The translations under genes and the position numbers were made by a program. 64,000 bases of DNA from NCBI GenBank assembly GCA_022843625.1, contig JALHNH010000004.1, forward strand, positions 266,640-330,639, read 5' to 3'. Positions 33,226 through 42,707 of this stretch are shown in pieces. The notes beneath the pieces are model-generated. The model ran no database searches. It had not been told where the DNA came from and worked only from the letters and a program-made list of their open reading frames with translations. The DNA comes from Bryobacter sp. (lineage in GTDB: Bacteria > Acidobacteriota > Terriglobia > Bryobacterales > Bryobacteraceae). Each line of letters opens with the position of its first letter. Positions within the stretch are counted from its first letter, which is position 1.

Positions 33226-35814
33226 TTATTCTTCCCGCAGCGACAGCATCGGATCCAGCTTCGCGGCTTTCCGTGCCGGCAATGCGCAAGCAAGAATTGC
33301 GATCACAACGAGCATTGCAGGCACGCCGGTATAGGTGATCAGGTCGAAGGTCTGAATCTGCAAGATCGCCGACGTCGCAAGCTTCGACAGCGCCAGACAC
33401 ACTGGCATACCCACGACGACGCCCCAAAGCGTGCAACGCCATGCTTCGCCCAGAATACGGCGCATTACTTGAGCACCCGTAGCCCCAAGGGCGAGATGAA
33501 TCCCGATCTCACGACGGCGCTGCAGAACGGAATAACTCGACACCGTATAGAGGCCCACTGCCGTAAGGGCCAGAGCCAGAATCCCCAGGATCGCAGACAC
33601 ACCAGCGGCTGCCTGAAACGGAAAACGATGTTGAGCTGAGACCGCACGCAAGCTCATTGGCTCACATCCAGAGGCCTCGGCCCCATCCGCACACAACGCC
33701 CGCACTGCAGCCATTGCGCTTGCCGGATTGCCAACGATTCTTGCGATGGCCGAAGTGATCCCGGCCTGTCCGGCAGCAGCCGGAATGTAGATGGCTGTTG
33801 TGTCCTTGCCCATGAAGAGAAAGCCTTTGGTGACATCCGGCACCTGCCCGATCACCGTGTAGGTTTTGCCAGCCTTTGGATCTTCATCGGAGGAAAGATC
33901 CATCTGAATCGTTTTCCCAAGCGGAGATTCTCCAGGCCACAGTCTGGTTGCTGTGGCTTTACTGATAACAGCGACTTTGGCTTCAGATCGAGCCTCCAGA
34001 GCTGTGTAGGTCCGCCCCGCCTCCACCTTGAGGCCAAGCACATCGAAATAGCGATGGTCTGTCTGATTGAATCCGAGCCGCACACTTTGGTTGTTGACAA
34101 GGGCATCCACTCGGCTGAGTTGCCCCATCAAAGGAGCCCTATCCACGGCACTGACAACACCAATGCCAGGGATTCGCTCCAGTTGTGCGATGAACTCCGG
34201 CGTGGTTTTGTCGACGCGCAGGTCATGGATGCGATCCAGGTCATATCCTGTACTGGCGGTATCGAGCTTTTGAATGTTCCGAACCAGTACACCCGCCAGA
34301 ATGAGCAGTACCAGACTTGCTGCAACCTGGCCGCCAATCAGCAGATCGCGCATACGGCGGGGCTGGATTCGGCCCATGAAGGTTGAGTTTTCGCGTTTGG
34401 TGGATTGGGTGAGGCTGGGTGAGGTGACCTCAAGCGCCGGCAGCAGTCCAAAGGCAATACCAGCCAGCACCCCAAGCGCAACAGAATAGACCACAACGCG
34501 CCAATCCATTTCCACTGGCTGCATCGGAATCCCCATGCCGGAAGCAATCGAAAACAGATAGACCTGAGCTTCCTGGATAAATATCGATGCAAGCCCAATG
34601 CCTGCTGCAGCACCGAGAGAGGCGATAAAGATGCTTTCGGTCAACAACTGCCGCACGATGCGAAACCGGGAAGCGCCAAGTGAAATGCGCATCGCAATTT
34701 CATGGGTTCTTGAAGTAGCCCGGGCCAGATAGAGATTTGCCAGATTGGCGCAGGCGATCAGCAGCACCATCAGAAATGCCGCGAGACACAATGCTCCCGC
34801 AATACTCACTTCGGTTTGCTGGGGAAGATAAGAAGGCCGGGGCACTAACTCCAATCTCGCCACAGGGTCGCGTCCTGGTCGATTGAATCGGGTAGCCACA
34901 GCCGACAGAAGTTCTTCTGCCTCTTTGGGTGAAACTCCGGGCGCGAGCAAGCCTGAAGCCGCATTGCGCGCTTCACCCGCTGTTGCCTCACTGGTGCGCA
35001 CCAGACGCAGTTGTTTTGAGCCAATCCAGAAATCCGGCATAGCCGCTTCCGTCCCGGTGAATTCGGGTGGCATCACCCCAACAACAGTGAAAAGTGTCGA
35101 CTTGATACGAATCGATTTGCCGAGCGCGGCAGGATCGGCTGCCAGCAATCTACGCCATCCGGAGTCGCTAAGAACGGCAAGGTTTTGATTCTCCTCAGAG
35201 GCTGCAATCGTGCGGCCCATGCGGGCCTTTCCGCCAAGAAGATCAAAGAAATTCGAAGAAACGCCGGTCACCAGACCGTGCCTTTGGACAGGAGTCAGCA
35301 TGAGAACCTGCATCGTCCCCATCGAGTAAAAGTCCTCAATTTTCCCGATGCTGCTTTGGCGCATCACATCGAGTTCTGCCTTGGACCACCCCCCAGCAGA
35401 GCGGGAATTTTTGTCATAGGCTTCAATATCGAAATGCCGCTCAAAGCCGCGAATTGGTAACGGCTTCAAGACGAAGTGCGAGAGCAGTGTAAAGAACGTG
35501 CCGTTAGCCCCGATTGCCAGGGCGAGAATTGCCACAGCCGCTGCCGAGAAGCCCGGGTTTTTGCGGATACCTCGTGCCGCATAGCGAAGATCGGTCGTCA
35601 GTTCATCCCAGAGCCGGTAGCCAAGGGCTGTGCGGCATTCTTCGGTGTAGGCGGCGACGCTTCCAAACTCGATTGCTGCCTGTCGTGCAGCCTGCTCACC
35701 TGTCATTCCGCGAGCGACTAGATCGTCGATTCGAGCTTGACGATGAAACGACATCTCCTCTGCTAGCGAAGACTCGATTTTTGAACGACCCATCAGACGG
35801 CGAAAGAAGTTCAT
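33226..35814 (-). CDS. Acidobacterial duplicated orphan permease (MacB/FtsX fold)
   Basis: 862 residues. An N-terminal prefix domain (about 1-75: RSKIESSLAEEMSFHRQAR, RQAAIEFGSVAAYTEE) precedes two MacB-PCD/FtsX modules, each with four-TM topology split by periplasmic domains. TM stretches include AAAVAILALAIGANGTFF, GALCLAAFLMVLLIACANLANLYLA (given in parts) and AGVSAILGILALALTAVG. No ATPase gene is adjacent, hence 'orphan'. This architecture is characteristic of Acidobacteria. The start overlaps the PadR stop by 4 bases, so PadR is the presumed regulator. Transport substrate is unknown. Confidence 0.92.
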   Translation of the reverse strand: MNFFRRLMGRSKIESSLAEEMSFHRQARIDDLVARGMTGEQAARQAAIEFGSVAAYTEECRTALGYRLWDELTTDLRYAARGIRKNPGFSAAAVAILALAIGANGTFFTLLSHFVLKPLPIRGFERHFDIEAYDKNSRSAGGWSKAELDVMRQSSIGKIEDFYSMGTMQVLMLTPVQRHGLVTGVSSNFFDLLGGKARMGRTIAASEENQNLAVLSDSGWRRLLAADPAALGKSIRIKSTLFTVVGVMPPEFTGTEAAMPDFWIGSKQLRLVRTSEATAGEARNAASGLLAPGVSPKEAEELLSAVATRFNRPGRDPVARLELVPRPSYLPQQTEVSIAGALCLAAFLMVLLIACANLANLYLARATSRTHEIAMRISLGASRFRIVRQLLTESIFIASLGAAAGIGLASIFIQEAQVYLFSIASGMGIPMQPVEMDWRVVVYSVALGVLAGIAFGLLPALEVTSPSLTQSTKRENSTFMGRIQPRRMRDLLIGGQVAASLVLLILAGVLVRNIQKLDTASTGYDLDRIHDLRVDKTTPEFIAQLERIPGIGVVSAVDRAPLMGQLSRVDALVNNQSVRLGFNQTDHRYFDVLGLKVEAGRTYTALEARSEAKVAVISKATATRLWPGESPLGKTIQMDLSSDEDPKAGKTYTVIGQVPDVTKGFLFMGKDTTAIYIPAAAGQAGITSAIARIVGNPASAMAAVRALCADGAEASGCEPMSLRAVSAQHRFPFQAAAGVSAILGILALALTAVGLYTVSSYSVLQRRREIGIHLALGATGAQVMRRILGEAWRCTLWGVVVGMPVCLALSKLATSAILQIQTFDLITYTGVPAMLVVIAILACALPARKAAKLDPMLSLREE

Positions 35815-36146
35815 AGCTCAGATGCCTTTGCCGACAGGGCCAGCGCCATCGCCTCCACCACATCGTTCCAAGTGCTGAGCTCTTGCTTGAGCCGCTTTCT
35901 GCCCGCAGGGGTCAGCGTATAAAACTTGGCCCGGCGGTTATTGTCAGAAACGCCCCACTCCGAGCTGATCAGCTCCTGGGTCTCCAATCGGCATAGCGCC
36001 GGATAAAGTGCCCCTTGTTCAATCAACAGCCCGCCCCCAGAGGTTTGTTCAATTCGCAAGAGAATTCCGTATCCATGCTGGGGGCCGAGCGAAACAGCCT
36101 TGAGGATCAGCAGGTCGAGCGTGCCGGGAAGAATGGATGTGGGCAT
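35811..36146 (-). CDS. PadR-family transcriptional regulator
   Basis: 111 residues. The winged helix pattern is LPGTLDLLILKAVSLGPQHGYG, then GGLLIEQGALYPALCRLE, and WGVSDNNRRAKFYTLTPAGR, with a C-terminal dimerisation helix. This is the PadR type that accompanies acidobacterial permeases. The gene overlaps the permease by 4 bases. A palindrome 6 bases upstream of its ATG is a likely autoregulatory operator. Confidence 0.92.
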   Translation of the reverse strand: MPTSILPGTLDLLILKAVSLGPQHGYGILLRIEQTSGGGLLIEQGALYPALCRLETQELISSEWGVSDNNRRAKFYTLTPAGRKRLKQELSTWNDVVEAMALALSAKASEL

Positions 36147-36151
36147 AATTG

Positions 36152-36168
36152 TCCTAAATTAGTTAGGA
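36152..36168. promoter_or_regulatory. Palindromic operator candidate for PadR
   Basis: TCCTAA (36152-36157) and TTAGGA (36163-36168) form a perfect 6-bp inverted repeat with a 5-base spacer. On the minus strand the AGGA of one arm also serves as the Shine-Dalgarno site, 6 bases before the padR ATG. A TATTAT or TATCCT -10 candidate lies at the other arm. Binding here would block both transcription and ribosome access. Confidence 0.55.
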
Positions 36169-36206
36169 TAATAGCGCTACACCCCTAAGTTGTCAAGGAG
36201 AAGAAA

Positions 36207-37736
36207 TCAGGTTACGGGGCCAGGATTAAATGGTGCCAGAGCGTTGTGGAGGCCCCAGTGATCTGCCCAGGTTTTCTTGCGGCCACTAGCGATTTCCAGG
36301 ATCAGGTGAAAGAGATCCCAACCGACACTTTCAATAGTGGCCTCACCTGTAGCAATGCGTCCGGCATCGAGATCGATCAGATCGGGCCAGCGTTCTGCGA
36401 GCGTAGTTCGTGAGGAGACCTTGATGACCGGCGCAAGAGCAAGCCCATAAGGCGTCCCTTCGCCTGTCGTGAAGATATGCATGTTCATCGAAGCCAGTTG
36501 CTGCGTACCGCAGATGAAGTCGCTTGCCGGTGTGGCGGCAAAAACAAGGCCCTTGGCCGTTACTTTCTGCCCTTGTGCGGCAACAGAATGAATTGCACCT
36601 GTGCCTGACTTTGCGATGCTGCCCAGGCTTTTCTCAACAATGTTCACAAGGCCGCCGCGCTTGTTGCCGGGTGTTGTATTGGCGCTGCGGTCGGCATAGC
36701 CGCGAGCCAGATATTCGTCGTACCAGCGCATTTCGCGTATCAAATCACGCGCCACATCGGGGGTGGCGCATCTTGGCGTAAGTAAATGAATCGCATCCCG
36801 AACTTCGGTAACCTCGCTGAACATCACGGTCGCACCCGCCCGGACAAGCAAGTCTGCGGCGTAGCCCACGGCCGGATTGCAGGTGACACCCGAGAAAGCA
36901 TCACTGCCGCCACACTGCAAGCCAACGATCAATTGCGAAGCCGGCAGGCTCTGGCGCTGCCGGCGATTGAGCACCTCAAGCCGCCGCTCTGCCGCGCGCA
37001 TGATGGCCGCGATCGTTTCTGCGAAGCCACGTTCATCCTGAAGGCGGATCAGATCCGGTGCATAGTCAAAAACCGGAAAGGCCGGATCGCTCGGCAAGAG
37101 TCGGCCCGGCTGCATCTTTTCACAACCAAGACTCACCACCAGTGGCGAATTCGCAATGTTGGCATGACGGCTGATATGTCCCAGAGTCGCGATCGGCACT
37201 GCGGCCCCAGGCGCATCAATGGCAACTCCGCAGCCGTAAGTGTGCGTGATCGCAACCGCATCATCGACGTTGGCAAAGCGAGGTAGCAATTCCGCCTTGA
37301 TACGCCGAACGGCGTAATCCACGGTCGGGGCAACACACTGCACGGTGGTAGTGATACCCAATATGTTCTTGGTGCCAGCGCTACCGTCGGGATTGAGAAA
37401 ACCATCGAATCGATAGCCTTCCAGCGGAGGCTGTGCGGCAGGCACCTCCGTCGCCAGCGCAAGCTCATCGAGATTCGGTGCCGATGGCATTGCCACAAGA
37501 TCTTCGCGTACCCAGGATCCGGCTGCGAGACTACGCAGTGCATTGCCGATCACCTGGCCATAGCGCAGGATCGGCTCGCCTTCCGTCAGATCCTGAAGCG
37601 TCACCTTATGGGCTTGTGGTGTGTCTTCCTGAAGCATGAGGCCATCGGCAAATCGCGCGCCTGCCGGCAGGCCGCCCGGGTTGGCAATGATCGCGACGTT
37701 GTCGCGTGCGTGAACTTTTACGTAAAGAGGGTCCAA
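36207..37736 (-). CDS. UxaA/GarD-family sugar-acid dehydratase
   Basis: 509 residues. An N-terminal SAF-like domain ([18 protein letters not shown]) is followed by the catalytic region: [64 protein letters not shown] and FATTPASD-like [12 protein letters not shown], with conserved cysteines. The family dehydrates altronate or galactarate to 2-keto-3-deoxy acids using Fe(II). Which acid is used cannot be told from the sequence. Divergent from a Gfo/Idh oxidoreductase by 17 bp, which suits a sugar-acid locus. Confidence 0.9.
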   Translation of the reverse strand: MDPLYVKVHARDNVAIIANPGGLPAGARFADGLMLQEDTPQAHKVTLQDLTEGEPILRYGQVIGNALRSLAAGSWVREDLVAMPSAPNLDELALATEVPAAQPPLEGYRFDGFLNPDGSAGTKNILGITTTVQCVAPTVDYAVRRIKAELLPRFANVDDAVAITHTYGCGVAIDAPGAAVPIATLGHISRHANIANSPLVVSLGCEKMQPGRLLPSDPAFPVFDYAPDLIRLQDERGFAETIAAIMRAAERRLEVLNRRQRQSLPASQLIVGLQCGGSDAFSGVTCNPAVGYAADLLVRAGATVMFSEVTEVRDAIHLLTPRCATPDVARDLIREMRWYDEYLARGYADRSANTTPGNKRGGLVNIVEKSLGSIAKSGTGAIHSVAAQGQKVTAKGLVFAATPASDFICGTQQLASMNMHIFTTGEGTPYGLALAPVIKVSSRTTLAERWPDLIDLDAGRIATGEATIESVGWDLFHLILEIASGRKKTWADHWGLHNALAPFNPGPVT

Positions 37737-37753
37737 TTCGATAGTCTAGTCGT

Positions 37754-39019
37754 ATGAGTGTTTCCCGGCGATCTTTACTTTCCTCCTCAGCCTTGGTTTT
37801 TTCACTGAAAGGGGCTGCGCAAGCGCCTGCATCGAAGGACAAAGTCAACCTCGGCTTTATCGGCAGCGGCATTCGCGGCAAACAGTTGATCGATGAATTC
37901 ATGGCCGTACCTGCAGCGCGTGGTGTGGCTGTGGCAGATCTTTACGATGGCTGCCTCGAACGCGCCAAAGAACAATTGGGCGACAAGATTGCAACTACCA
38001 AAGATTACCGGCGCCTGCTCGAAAACAAAGACGTCGATGCTGTCGTCATCGCAACTCCCGACCACCTGCACGAGCGCATCACCCTTGACGCGCTTTCAGC
38101 TGGCAAGCACGTCTACGTCGAGAAGCCAATGACCTGGTCCATTGGGGAAGGCCCTCGCATGATTGCCGCAGCCAAGGCGAGTGGCAAAGTACTGCAGGTG
38201 GGCAGCCAGGCAAAAACTTCCGCACTCACGGCCAAAGCAAAAGAGCTAATCGCCTCAGGCGCTCTGGGCAAAGTGAACATGATTCGGATGGGCAACCATC
38301 GCAACAACGCCGAAGGCGCCTGGGTCTATCCGATCCCACCTGACGCAAGCGAGAAAACCATCGACTGGCCGCGCTTTCTGGGCAAGGCCAAAAAGCGCCC
38401 CTTCGATGCGGCGCAATTCTTCCGCTGGCGCTGCTGGTGGGATTATTCAGCCGGCGTGGCGGGCGATCTTTTTGTACACCAGTTCACCCAAATGCACGAA
38501 ATCATGGGAACGAAGGCACCCTCTTCTGCCGTTTCGCAAGGAGGAATTTTCCGCTGGAAGGACGGCCGTACCGTACCTGACATCATGAACAGCCTGCTTG
38601 AATATCCTGAGGGCTTTCTCGTCGATGTCTACGTAACTCAGGTGAACTCATTCGCCCCGCGGGGCATTCTGATCATGGGCGATCAGGGGACGATGCAAGT
38701 GGAACCCCGCAGGCTCACTGTGATCCCGGAGCCCAAATTCGGCGAGGCGCAGCTCTACGGCAGCCTCAACTTTCCCAAGCGTCTTCGCGATGAGTATTTG
38801 GCTAAGTATGCCGGCGAGGCGAGGGTTGCGCATCCCGAACCTAAAGAGATCCTGGTGGAAGCAGGACAATCGCACAACTGGTTTTTCACGGACTCAATTC
38901 TCAACAACAAGCCCAGCCGCGAGAACGCCGAAGAAGGCCACTACGCCGCCGCAGCAGCTCATATGTGCAACATGGCTTACCGCAAAGGCCTCCGCATCAC
39001 TTATGACAAGGCCCGCTAG
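37754..39019 (+). CDS. Gfo/Idh/MocA-family oxidoreductase, Tat signal
   Basis: 421 residues: Tat signal (SRRSLLSSSALVFSLKG), Rossmann motif (LGFIGSGIRGKQL), IATPDHLHERI and the lysine motif YVEKPMTWSIGEGP. It is longer at the C-terminus than the copy at 20770 and resembles the subgroup found near DUF1080 and sugar-acid genes. The stop codon TAG shares a CTAG tetranucleotide with the convergent gene's stop. Confidence 0.9.
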   Translation: MSVSRRSLLSSSALVFSLKGAAQAPASKDKVNLGFIGSGIRGKQLIDEFMAVPAARGVAVADLYDGCLERAKEQLGDKIATTKDYRRLLENKDVDAVVIATPDHLHERITLDALSAGKHVYVEKPMTWSIGEGPRMIAAAKASGKVLQVGSQAKTSALTAKAKELIASGALGKVNMIRMGNHRNNAEGAWVYPIPPDASEKTIDWPRFLGKAKKRPFDAAQFFRWRCWWDYSAGVAGDLFVHQFTQMHEIMGTKAPSSAVSQGGIFRWKDGRTVPDIMNSLLEYPEGFLVDVYVTQVNSFAPRGILIMGDQGTMQVEPRRLTVIPEPKFGEAQLYGSLNFPKRLRDEYLAKYAGEARVAHPEPKEILVEAGQSHNWFFTDSILNNKPSRENAEEGHYAAAAAHMCNMAYRKGLRITYDKAR

Positions 39020-39642
39020 TTGCGAGGCGTAATCTTTAAATTGCGAAAGTGAGCCTCGGTGCCCGGGCCAAGCCACAGCGCGACAGCGCCTTTGGCTTGG
39101 CCCATCCTCAGGTCGGTCACGATCAATGTGGGTTGGCTATTGCCGTGTACAAAGAGCCGCGCCTTCGCCCCGTCTACTTCAATCCGGACCTTCGTCCAGG
39201 CACCTGGCTCAAGATCGACATAGCTTTCATATTTTTCCGGAAATTCTTTGCGAAGTCTCTCCCAGGGGAAATCAGGGGTCGAAATGTATTGGGCGCTGTG
39301 GTTACGCCGCACCTGATCTTCGGCACGGCCGTTAGTGGGACGCAGATAAAAGGCCTCAAAATGCGACAGGTCCTTGCTCGCCCTGAAGGCCACACCAACA
39401 AAGCCGCGTGCACCGGCACCTGCGCCTACCCCAGGTGCCCCGGCCATCTCCACTTCAATGGTGCCGTTGGAGAATTCACTGTCTGAGATCACAACCAGAT
39501 TCTGGTCGCCTTCTCCGATGACTCGAATGGAATTGAGATCCCGATACACCACGGGAGTGATCGTGGTCTTGTGGGCAATCAACGAATCAGTCGTCTGAAG
39601 GGGAAAGCTCTGGGCCAGCAGCAGGAGCGACATCAAATGCAT
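39016..39642 (-). CDS. Secreted LamG/DUF1080-like protein
   Basis: 208 residues with a short signal peptide (MSLLLLAQSFPLQ). It then has a concanavalin-like sandwich: NGTIEVEMAGAPG, GFVGVAFRASKDLSHFEAFYLRP, WTKVRIEVDGAKARLFVHG and AVALWLGPGTEAHFRNLKI. The fold suggests glycan binding or hydrolysis. The ATG at 39642 (or 39633) lies inside the end of the Rsm22-like gene on the same strand, an overlap of 47-56 bp. Confidence 0.72.
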   Translation of the reverse strand: MHLMSLLLLAQSFPLQTTDSLIAHKTTITPVVYRDLNSIRVIGEGDQNLVVISDSEFSNGTIEVEMAGAPGVGAGAGARGFVGVAFRASKDLSHFEAFYLRPTNGRAEDQVRRNHSAQYISTPDFPWERLRKEFPEKYESYVDLEPGAWTKVRIEVDGAKARLFVHGNSQPTLIVTDLRMGQAKGAVALWLGPGTEAHFRNLKITPRN

Positions 39643-40576
39643 CCCCCCATCCTAACTTTCGGGCGCGCTTGAATCCATCCTTGTTGCGTTTTGTTGTGAC
39701 GACCCGGCGGCGCTCTGGCGCCACGCATAGCTCGGTCTCAATCCGGCCGGGCTGAATCAGCGGATGACGCAAGACCCGAGGCAGCCCTTCCGCCAATCCC
39801 CCACGCCAGGCGGCCAAATAGCTGAACTTCTCGTCCTCGTAACCAAGCGTGCCGCCCTTAAGCCGCCTGTGCAGGGCACTGCGGTTGAGACGGGCAGAGA
39901 AATGGCACCAGTCCAGATCTTTGGCCGGACATTGGGCCGCAGAAGGGCAGGGTGCCAGAATCGATGCTCCCAGCTCGATCAGCCGCGTGCGTGCCCCAAG
40001 AATCCAGCTGAAGCCGCGCGGGGTACCTGGTTCGATCAGGATCAGAAGCTGGCCCGTAGCTTTCCAGGCCTTCTCCACCAGCAAGGTATCGCTGCGGCCT
40101 TCGCCCAGTGAATAGCTGCAAACCACCACATCGTGCAGTGGTAATTCGGGAATTTCTTCAAACCTGCTGGTGCGCCAGATGGCATCGGCGAGAATCTGTT
40201 TCCCCACATGCACCATGGCCGGCATCTGCTCGATCGCCGTCACTGTCGCAAGTGAAGGCCACTGCTCTGTCGCCGCCAGCGAGGCCGCTCCGCAACCAGC
40301 ACCCAAATCCAGTAGCGATTCCGGTGCAAAGTCTTCCATTGAGGCCCGGGTCGCGATCGCCTCGGCAATCGCTTCGCCCGCAGAACGATTTGCCGCATAG
40401 GTCGCAGGAAAACGCACCGCCAGATAGGCCGCCACCAGCAACTGGTCATCCATTCGCGGAGCCAGCGTATTGCGCCCAGCCCGGTATGCCTCCGACAGAG
40501 TCTCAATCGCAGATCTCATCCTTTCTGTGCCGTAACGGTTGGTGAGGATTTCCGCTTCTTGTTGCCAATCAAACAT
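39587..40576 (-). CDS. Rsm22-like rRNA methyltransferase family protein
   Basis: 329 residues with a class I methyltransferase core: ESLLDLGAGCGAASLAA (SAM loop), VTAIEQMPAMVHVGK, VVCSYSLGEG and LLILIEPGTPRGF. The Rsm22-type Cys cluster (C-PSAAQ-C-PAKDLDW-C-HF) and FSYLAAWR follow. Mitochondrial Rsm22/METTL17 binds the small ribosomal subunit, and bacterial roles are not proved. The C-terminal tail after KLGWGD is an extension overlapping the next gene. Confidence 0.85.
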   Translation of the reverse strand: MFDWQQEAEILTNRYGTERMRSAIETLSEAYRAGRNTLAPRMDDQLLVAAYLAVRFPATYAANRSAGEAIAEAIATRASMEDFAPESLLDLGAGCGAASLAATEQWPSLATVTAIEQMPAMVHVGKQILADAIWRTSRFEEIPELPLHDVVVCSYSLGEGRSDTLLVEKAWKATGQLLILIEPGTPRGFSWILGARTRLIELGASILAPCPSAAQCPAKDLDWCHFSARLNRSALHRRLKGGTLGYEDEKFSYLAAWRGGLAEGLPRVLRHPLIQPGRIETELCVAPERRRVVTTKRNKDGFKRARKLGWGDAFDVAPAAGPELSPSDD

Positions 40577-40591
40577 GAGTTGAACTTAGCA

Positions 40592-40617
40592 GGAACTGAA
40601 GAAGCCCTTCTGGTGTC
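40592..40617 (+). promoter_or_regulatory. Possible ECF-type promoter of the sigma factor gene
   Basis: GGAAC (40592-40596) is followed 18 bases later by GTC (40615-40617), close to the GGAAC-N17/18-GTC pattern of several ECF sigma factors. This would fit autoregulation of the gene starting at 40659. The match is short and may be chance. Confidence 0.25.
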
Positions 40618-40658
40618 CAAGCCAACAGAGCGGTAAGATCACTGTTAGGAGCCGGAAA

Positions 40659-41333
40659 ATGGGCGAGAACAGTTTGGGATTTCGTAACGAAGGCGGCGAG
40701 CCAGCCGCACAAGTCTATAAAGACGCGCTCCTTGTGGAAAGACTCCGCCAGGGCCAGGACGAAGCATTTGAAGAATTACTGCGCACCTATGAGGATCCTG
40801 TCTACAATCTGGTCTACCGTTTGCTGAATCAGCCGGTAGACGCCCCCGATGTAGTTCAGGAAATTTTCGTGAAGGTGTATCGCAATTTAGGCCATTTCCA
40901 GGGCAAGTCCACACTGAAGACCTGGATATACCGCATTGCTGTTAACGAGGCCTATAATCATCGGCGCTGGTTTAGCCGACATAAGAAGAATGAAGTAGGA
41001 ATCAGCGCAAGCGATGAAAATCATCCCGGTCTTGCCGATGTCCTGCCGGATCGCTGCCGGTCCCCTTTCGACTTGACCGCAGATCACGAAACGCGCGCGT
41101 TGATTGAAGAAGCATTGCTCAAAATCAACCCGGTTTTTCGCTCAGCCGTTGTGTTGCGAGATATCGAAGACATGAATTACGACGAAATAGCTGAAGTTTT
41201 GCAGATCTCACTTGGCACTGTGAAATCTCGAATTATGCGCGGCCGCGAAGCTCTTCGTGTAGAGCTTGAGGCCATGCTCAAGCCGGCACAGGCTTTTGGC
41301 TGGTCAACGCAAACCGTGACAGGACAATCTTAG
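40659..41333 (+). CDS. ECF-type RNA polymerase sigma factor
   Basis: 224 residues. Region 2 contains YEDPVYNLVYRLLNQPVDAPDVVQEIFVK (shown in parts: YEDPVYNLVYRLL, DVVQEIFVKVYR) and TWIYRIAVNEAYNHRRW. Region 4 contains PVFRSAVVLRDIEDMNYDEIA and GTVKSRIMRGREALR. AGGAG precedes the ATG. The next gene, a TM protein, is 11 bp downstream and is the candidate anti-sigma factor. The target regulon is unknown. Confidence 0.92.
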   Translation: MGENSLGFRNEGGEPAAQVYKDALLVERLRQGQDEAFEELLRTYEDPVYNLVYRLLNQPVDAPDVVQEIFVKVYRNLGHFQGKSTLKTWIYRIAVNEAYNHRRWFSRHKKNEVGISASDENHPGLADVLPDRCRSPFDLTADHETRALIEEALLKINPVFRSAVVLRDIEDMNYDEIAEVLQISLGTVKSRIMRGREALRVELEAMLKPAQAFGWSTQTVTGQS

Positions 41334-41344
41334 AAGGAGGTTTC

Positions 41345-41932
41345 ATGCATCAAGAAAACGCTCACCATGAAGTTCGCGCCCTGCTTAAGGCCTTGCCCCG
41401 ACGGAGGCCAAACCATGACCTAAGCCTTGCCCTTCAGATTGCTGCCAGCAAAGAAGCCTCCCGTCGCCAGAAGTGGGCGAATGCGCCAGCCTTGCTGGTC
41501 AGGCTCAACAACAGATTTGAATTGTGGAAGGCAAACATGATGCGCCCCCTGGCACTGCCTTGCGCTGGGGGTATAGCAGCTGCAGTTTTGGTCTTCGCAA
41601 TGTTTATACAAATCCATCCCGTTCGGGCTAATAGCCTGATGGACGACCGCCCGACTGCCCTTTATACAGAGCCCGCAGCAAAAACTCTCGCCCCATTTGA
41701 ACCTCCGACCGCTGACGCCGAAATCGAAGTTTCGATTGATGAACTGGGCCGAATCGCCGACTATCGCGTCGTCGATGGCAACCCCAAATTGAATCTTGAA
41801 GTGCGCCGCAGCGTCGAGCGCACGCTTTTGTTCACTGAATTTACGCCAGCAACCAGTTTTGGCCAGGCCATCCCTTCCAAGCTGCGTCTGACCTTGCGGC
41901 GCGGTGCCTCGGCGATCACTGTGAAGGGTTAA
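41345..41932 (+). CDS. Single-TM partner of the ECF sigma factor, TonB-C-like tail
   Basis: 195 residues with a strong SD (AGGAGG, 6 bases before the ATG). The cytoplasmic N-terminal part (about 1-65) is basic and helical. One TM helix lies at about 72-93 (ALPCAGGIAAAVLVFAMFI). The periplasmic part ends in a TonB-C-terminal-like unit (EIEVSIDELGRIADYRVVDG, LLFTEFTPATSFGQAIPSKLRL). Position suggests an anti-sigma factor, but no zinc-binding HxxxCxxC motif is present. The next gene, rsmA, starts 1 bp after the stop. Confidence 0.72.
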   Translation: MHQENAHHEVRALLKALPRRRPNHDLSLALQIAASKEASRRQKWANAPALLVRLNNRFELWKANMMRPLALPCAGGIAAAVLVFAMFIQIHPVRANSLMDDRPTALYTEPAAKTLAPFEPPTADAEIEVSIDELGRIADYRVVDGNPKLNLEVRRSVERTLLFTEFTPATSFGQAIPSKLRLTLRRGASAITVKG

Positions 41933-41933
41933 T

Positions 41934-42707
41934 TTGCCCCGCAAGTTCGGACAACATTTTCTCAGAGACCAGTCGATTCTCGAACGAATCGCGAGTGCTG
42001 CTTGTCCCGATGGTGAGCAGGATCTTGTAGTTGAGATTGGCCCGGGGCGAGGTGCCCTCACGCGCTATCTCCTGCCTCGTGCAAGCAAAGTAATCGCGAT
42101 TGAACTAGACCCGGCAATGGTCTCTCACCTCAATCTTTACTTCGTAACCGACACAAGACTTGAGGTGCGTCATCAGAATGTTCTGGACTGCAACCTCCAG
42201 GAATTTGCTCCCTGCGTGATCGCTGGCAACCTGCCCTACTACATCAGTTCCCCCATCGCCTCCAAGGTCTTTGAGGCCGCCGGAGCCTGGAAGCGTGCCG
42301 TATTCCTGGTGCAAAAGGAAGTCGCCATGCGCATGGCCGCAGCACACGGCAACCGCGACTATGGCTACTTGAGTGTCCTCACTCAGGTGCACGCAAAGGC
42401 GACGATTCTCTTCAATGTGCCTCCTTCGGCTTTCTCACCCCCGCCCAAAGTTGACTCGGCTGTAATTTTGCTCGAGCCCAAAGTTTTTAATTCAGCCGAG
42501 GCCAAACGTTTCCTGAAATTCGCATCGCGCGCCTTTGCCCACAAACGCAAGACCCTCCGCAATAATCTAGCCCCCTTTTATGGAAAAGCAGCGATCGATG
42601 CTCAGCCAGAAGCTGGCTTGCGCGCCGAGCAACTCTCTCCCGCACAGCTCCAGGACCTCGAGTCCCGTCTGGCTGCGATTCCACCCGATGCTATCCTGAG
42701 CATTTGA
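41934..42707 (+). CDS. rsmA: 16S rRNA dimethyladenosine transferase RsmA (KsgA)
   Basis: 257 residues from a TTG at 41934. The family N-terminus follows directly (PRKFGQHFLRDQSILERI), so the TTG is the credible start. SAM loop is VVEIGPGRGALTRYL, and the catalytic motif is GNLPYYISSPI. It dimethylates two adjacent adenines near the 3' end of 16S rRNA. Its TGA overlaps the gltX ATG (TGATG). Confidence 0.96.
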   Translation: MPRKFGQHFLRDQSILERIASAACPDGEQDLVVEIGPGRGALTRYLLPRASKVIAIELDPAMVSHLNLYFVTDTRLEVRHQNVLDCNLQEFAPCVIAGNLPYYISSPIASKVFEAAGAWKRAVFLVQKEVAMRMAAAHGNRDYGYLSVLTQVHAKATILFNVPPSAFSPPPKVDSAVILLEPKVFNSAEAKRFLKFASRAFAHKRKTLRNNLAPFYGKAAIDAQPEAGLRAEQLSPAQLQDLESRLAAIPPDAILSI

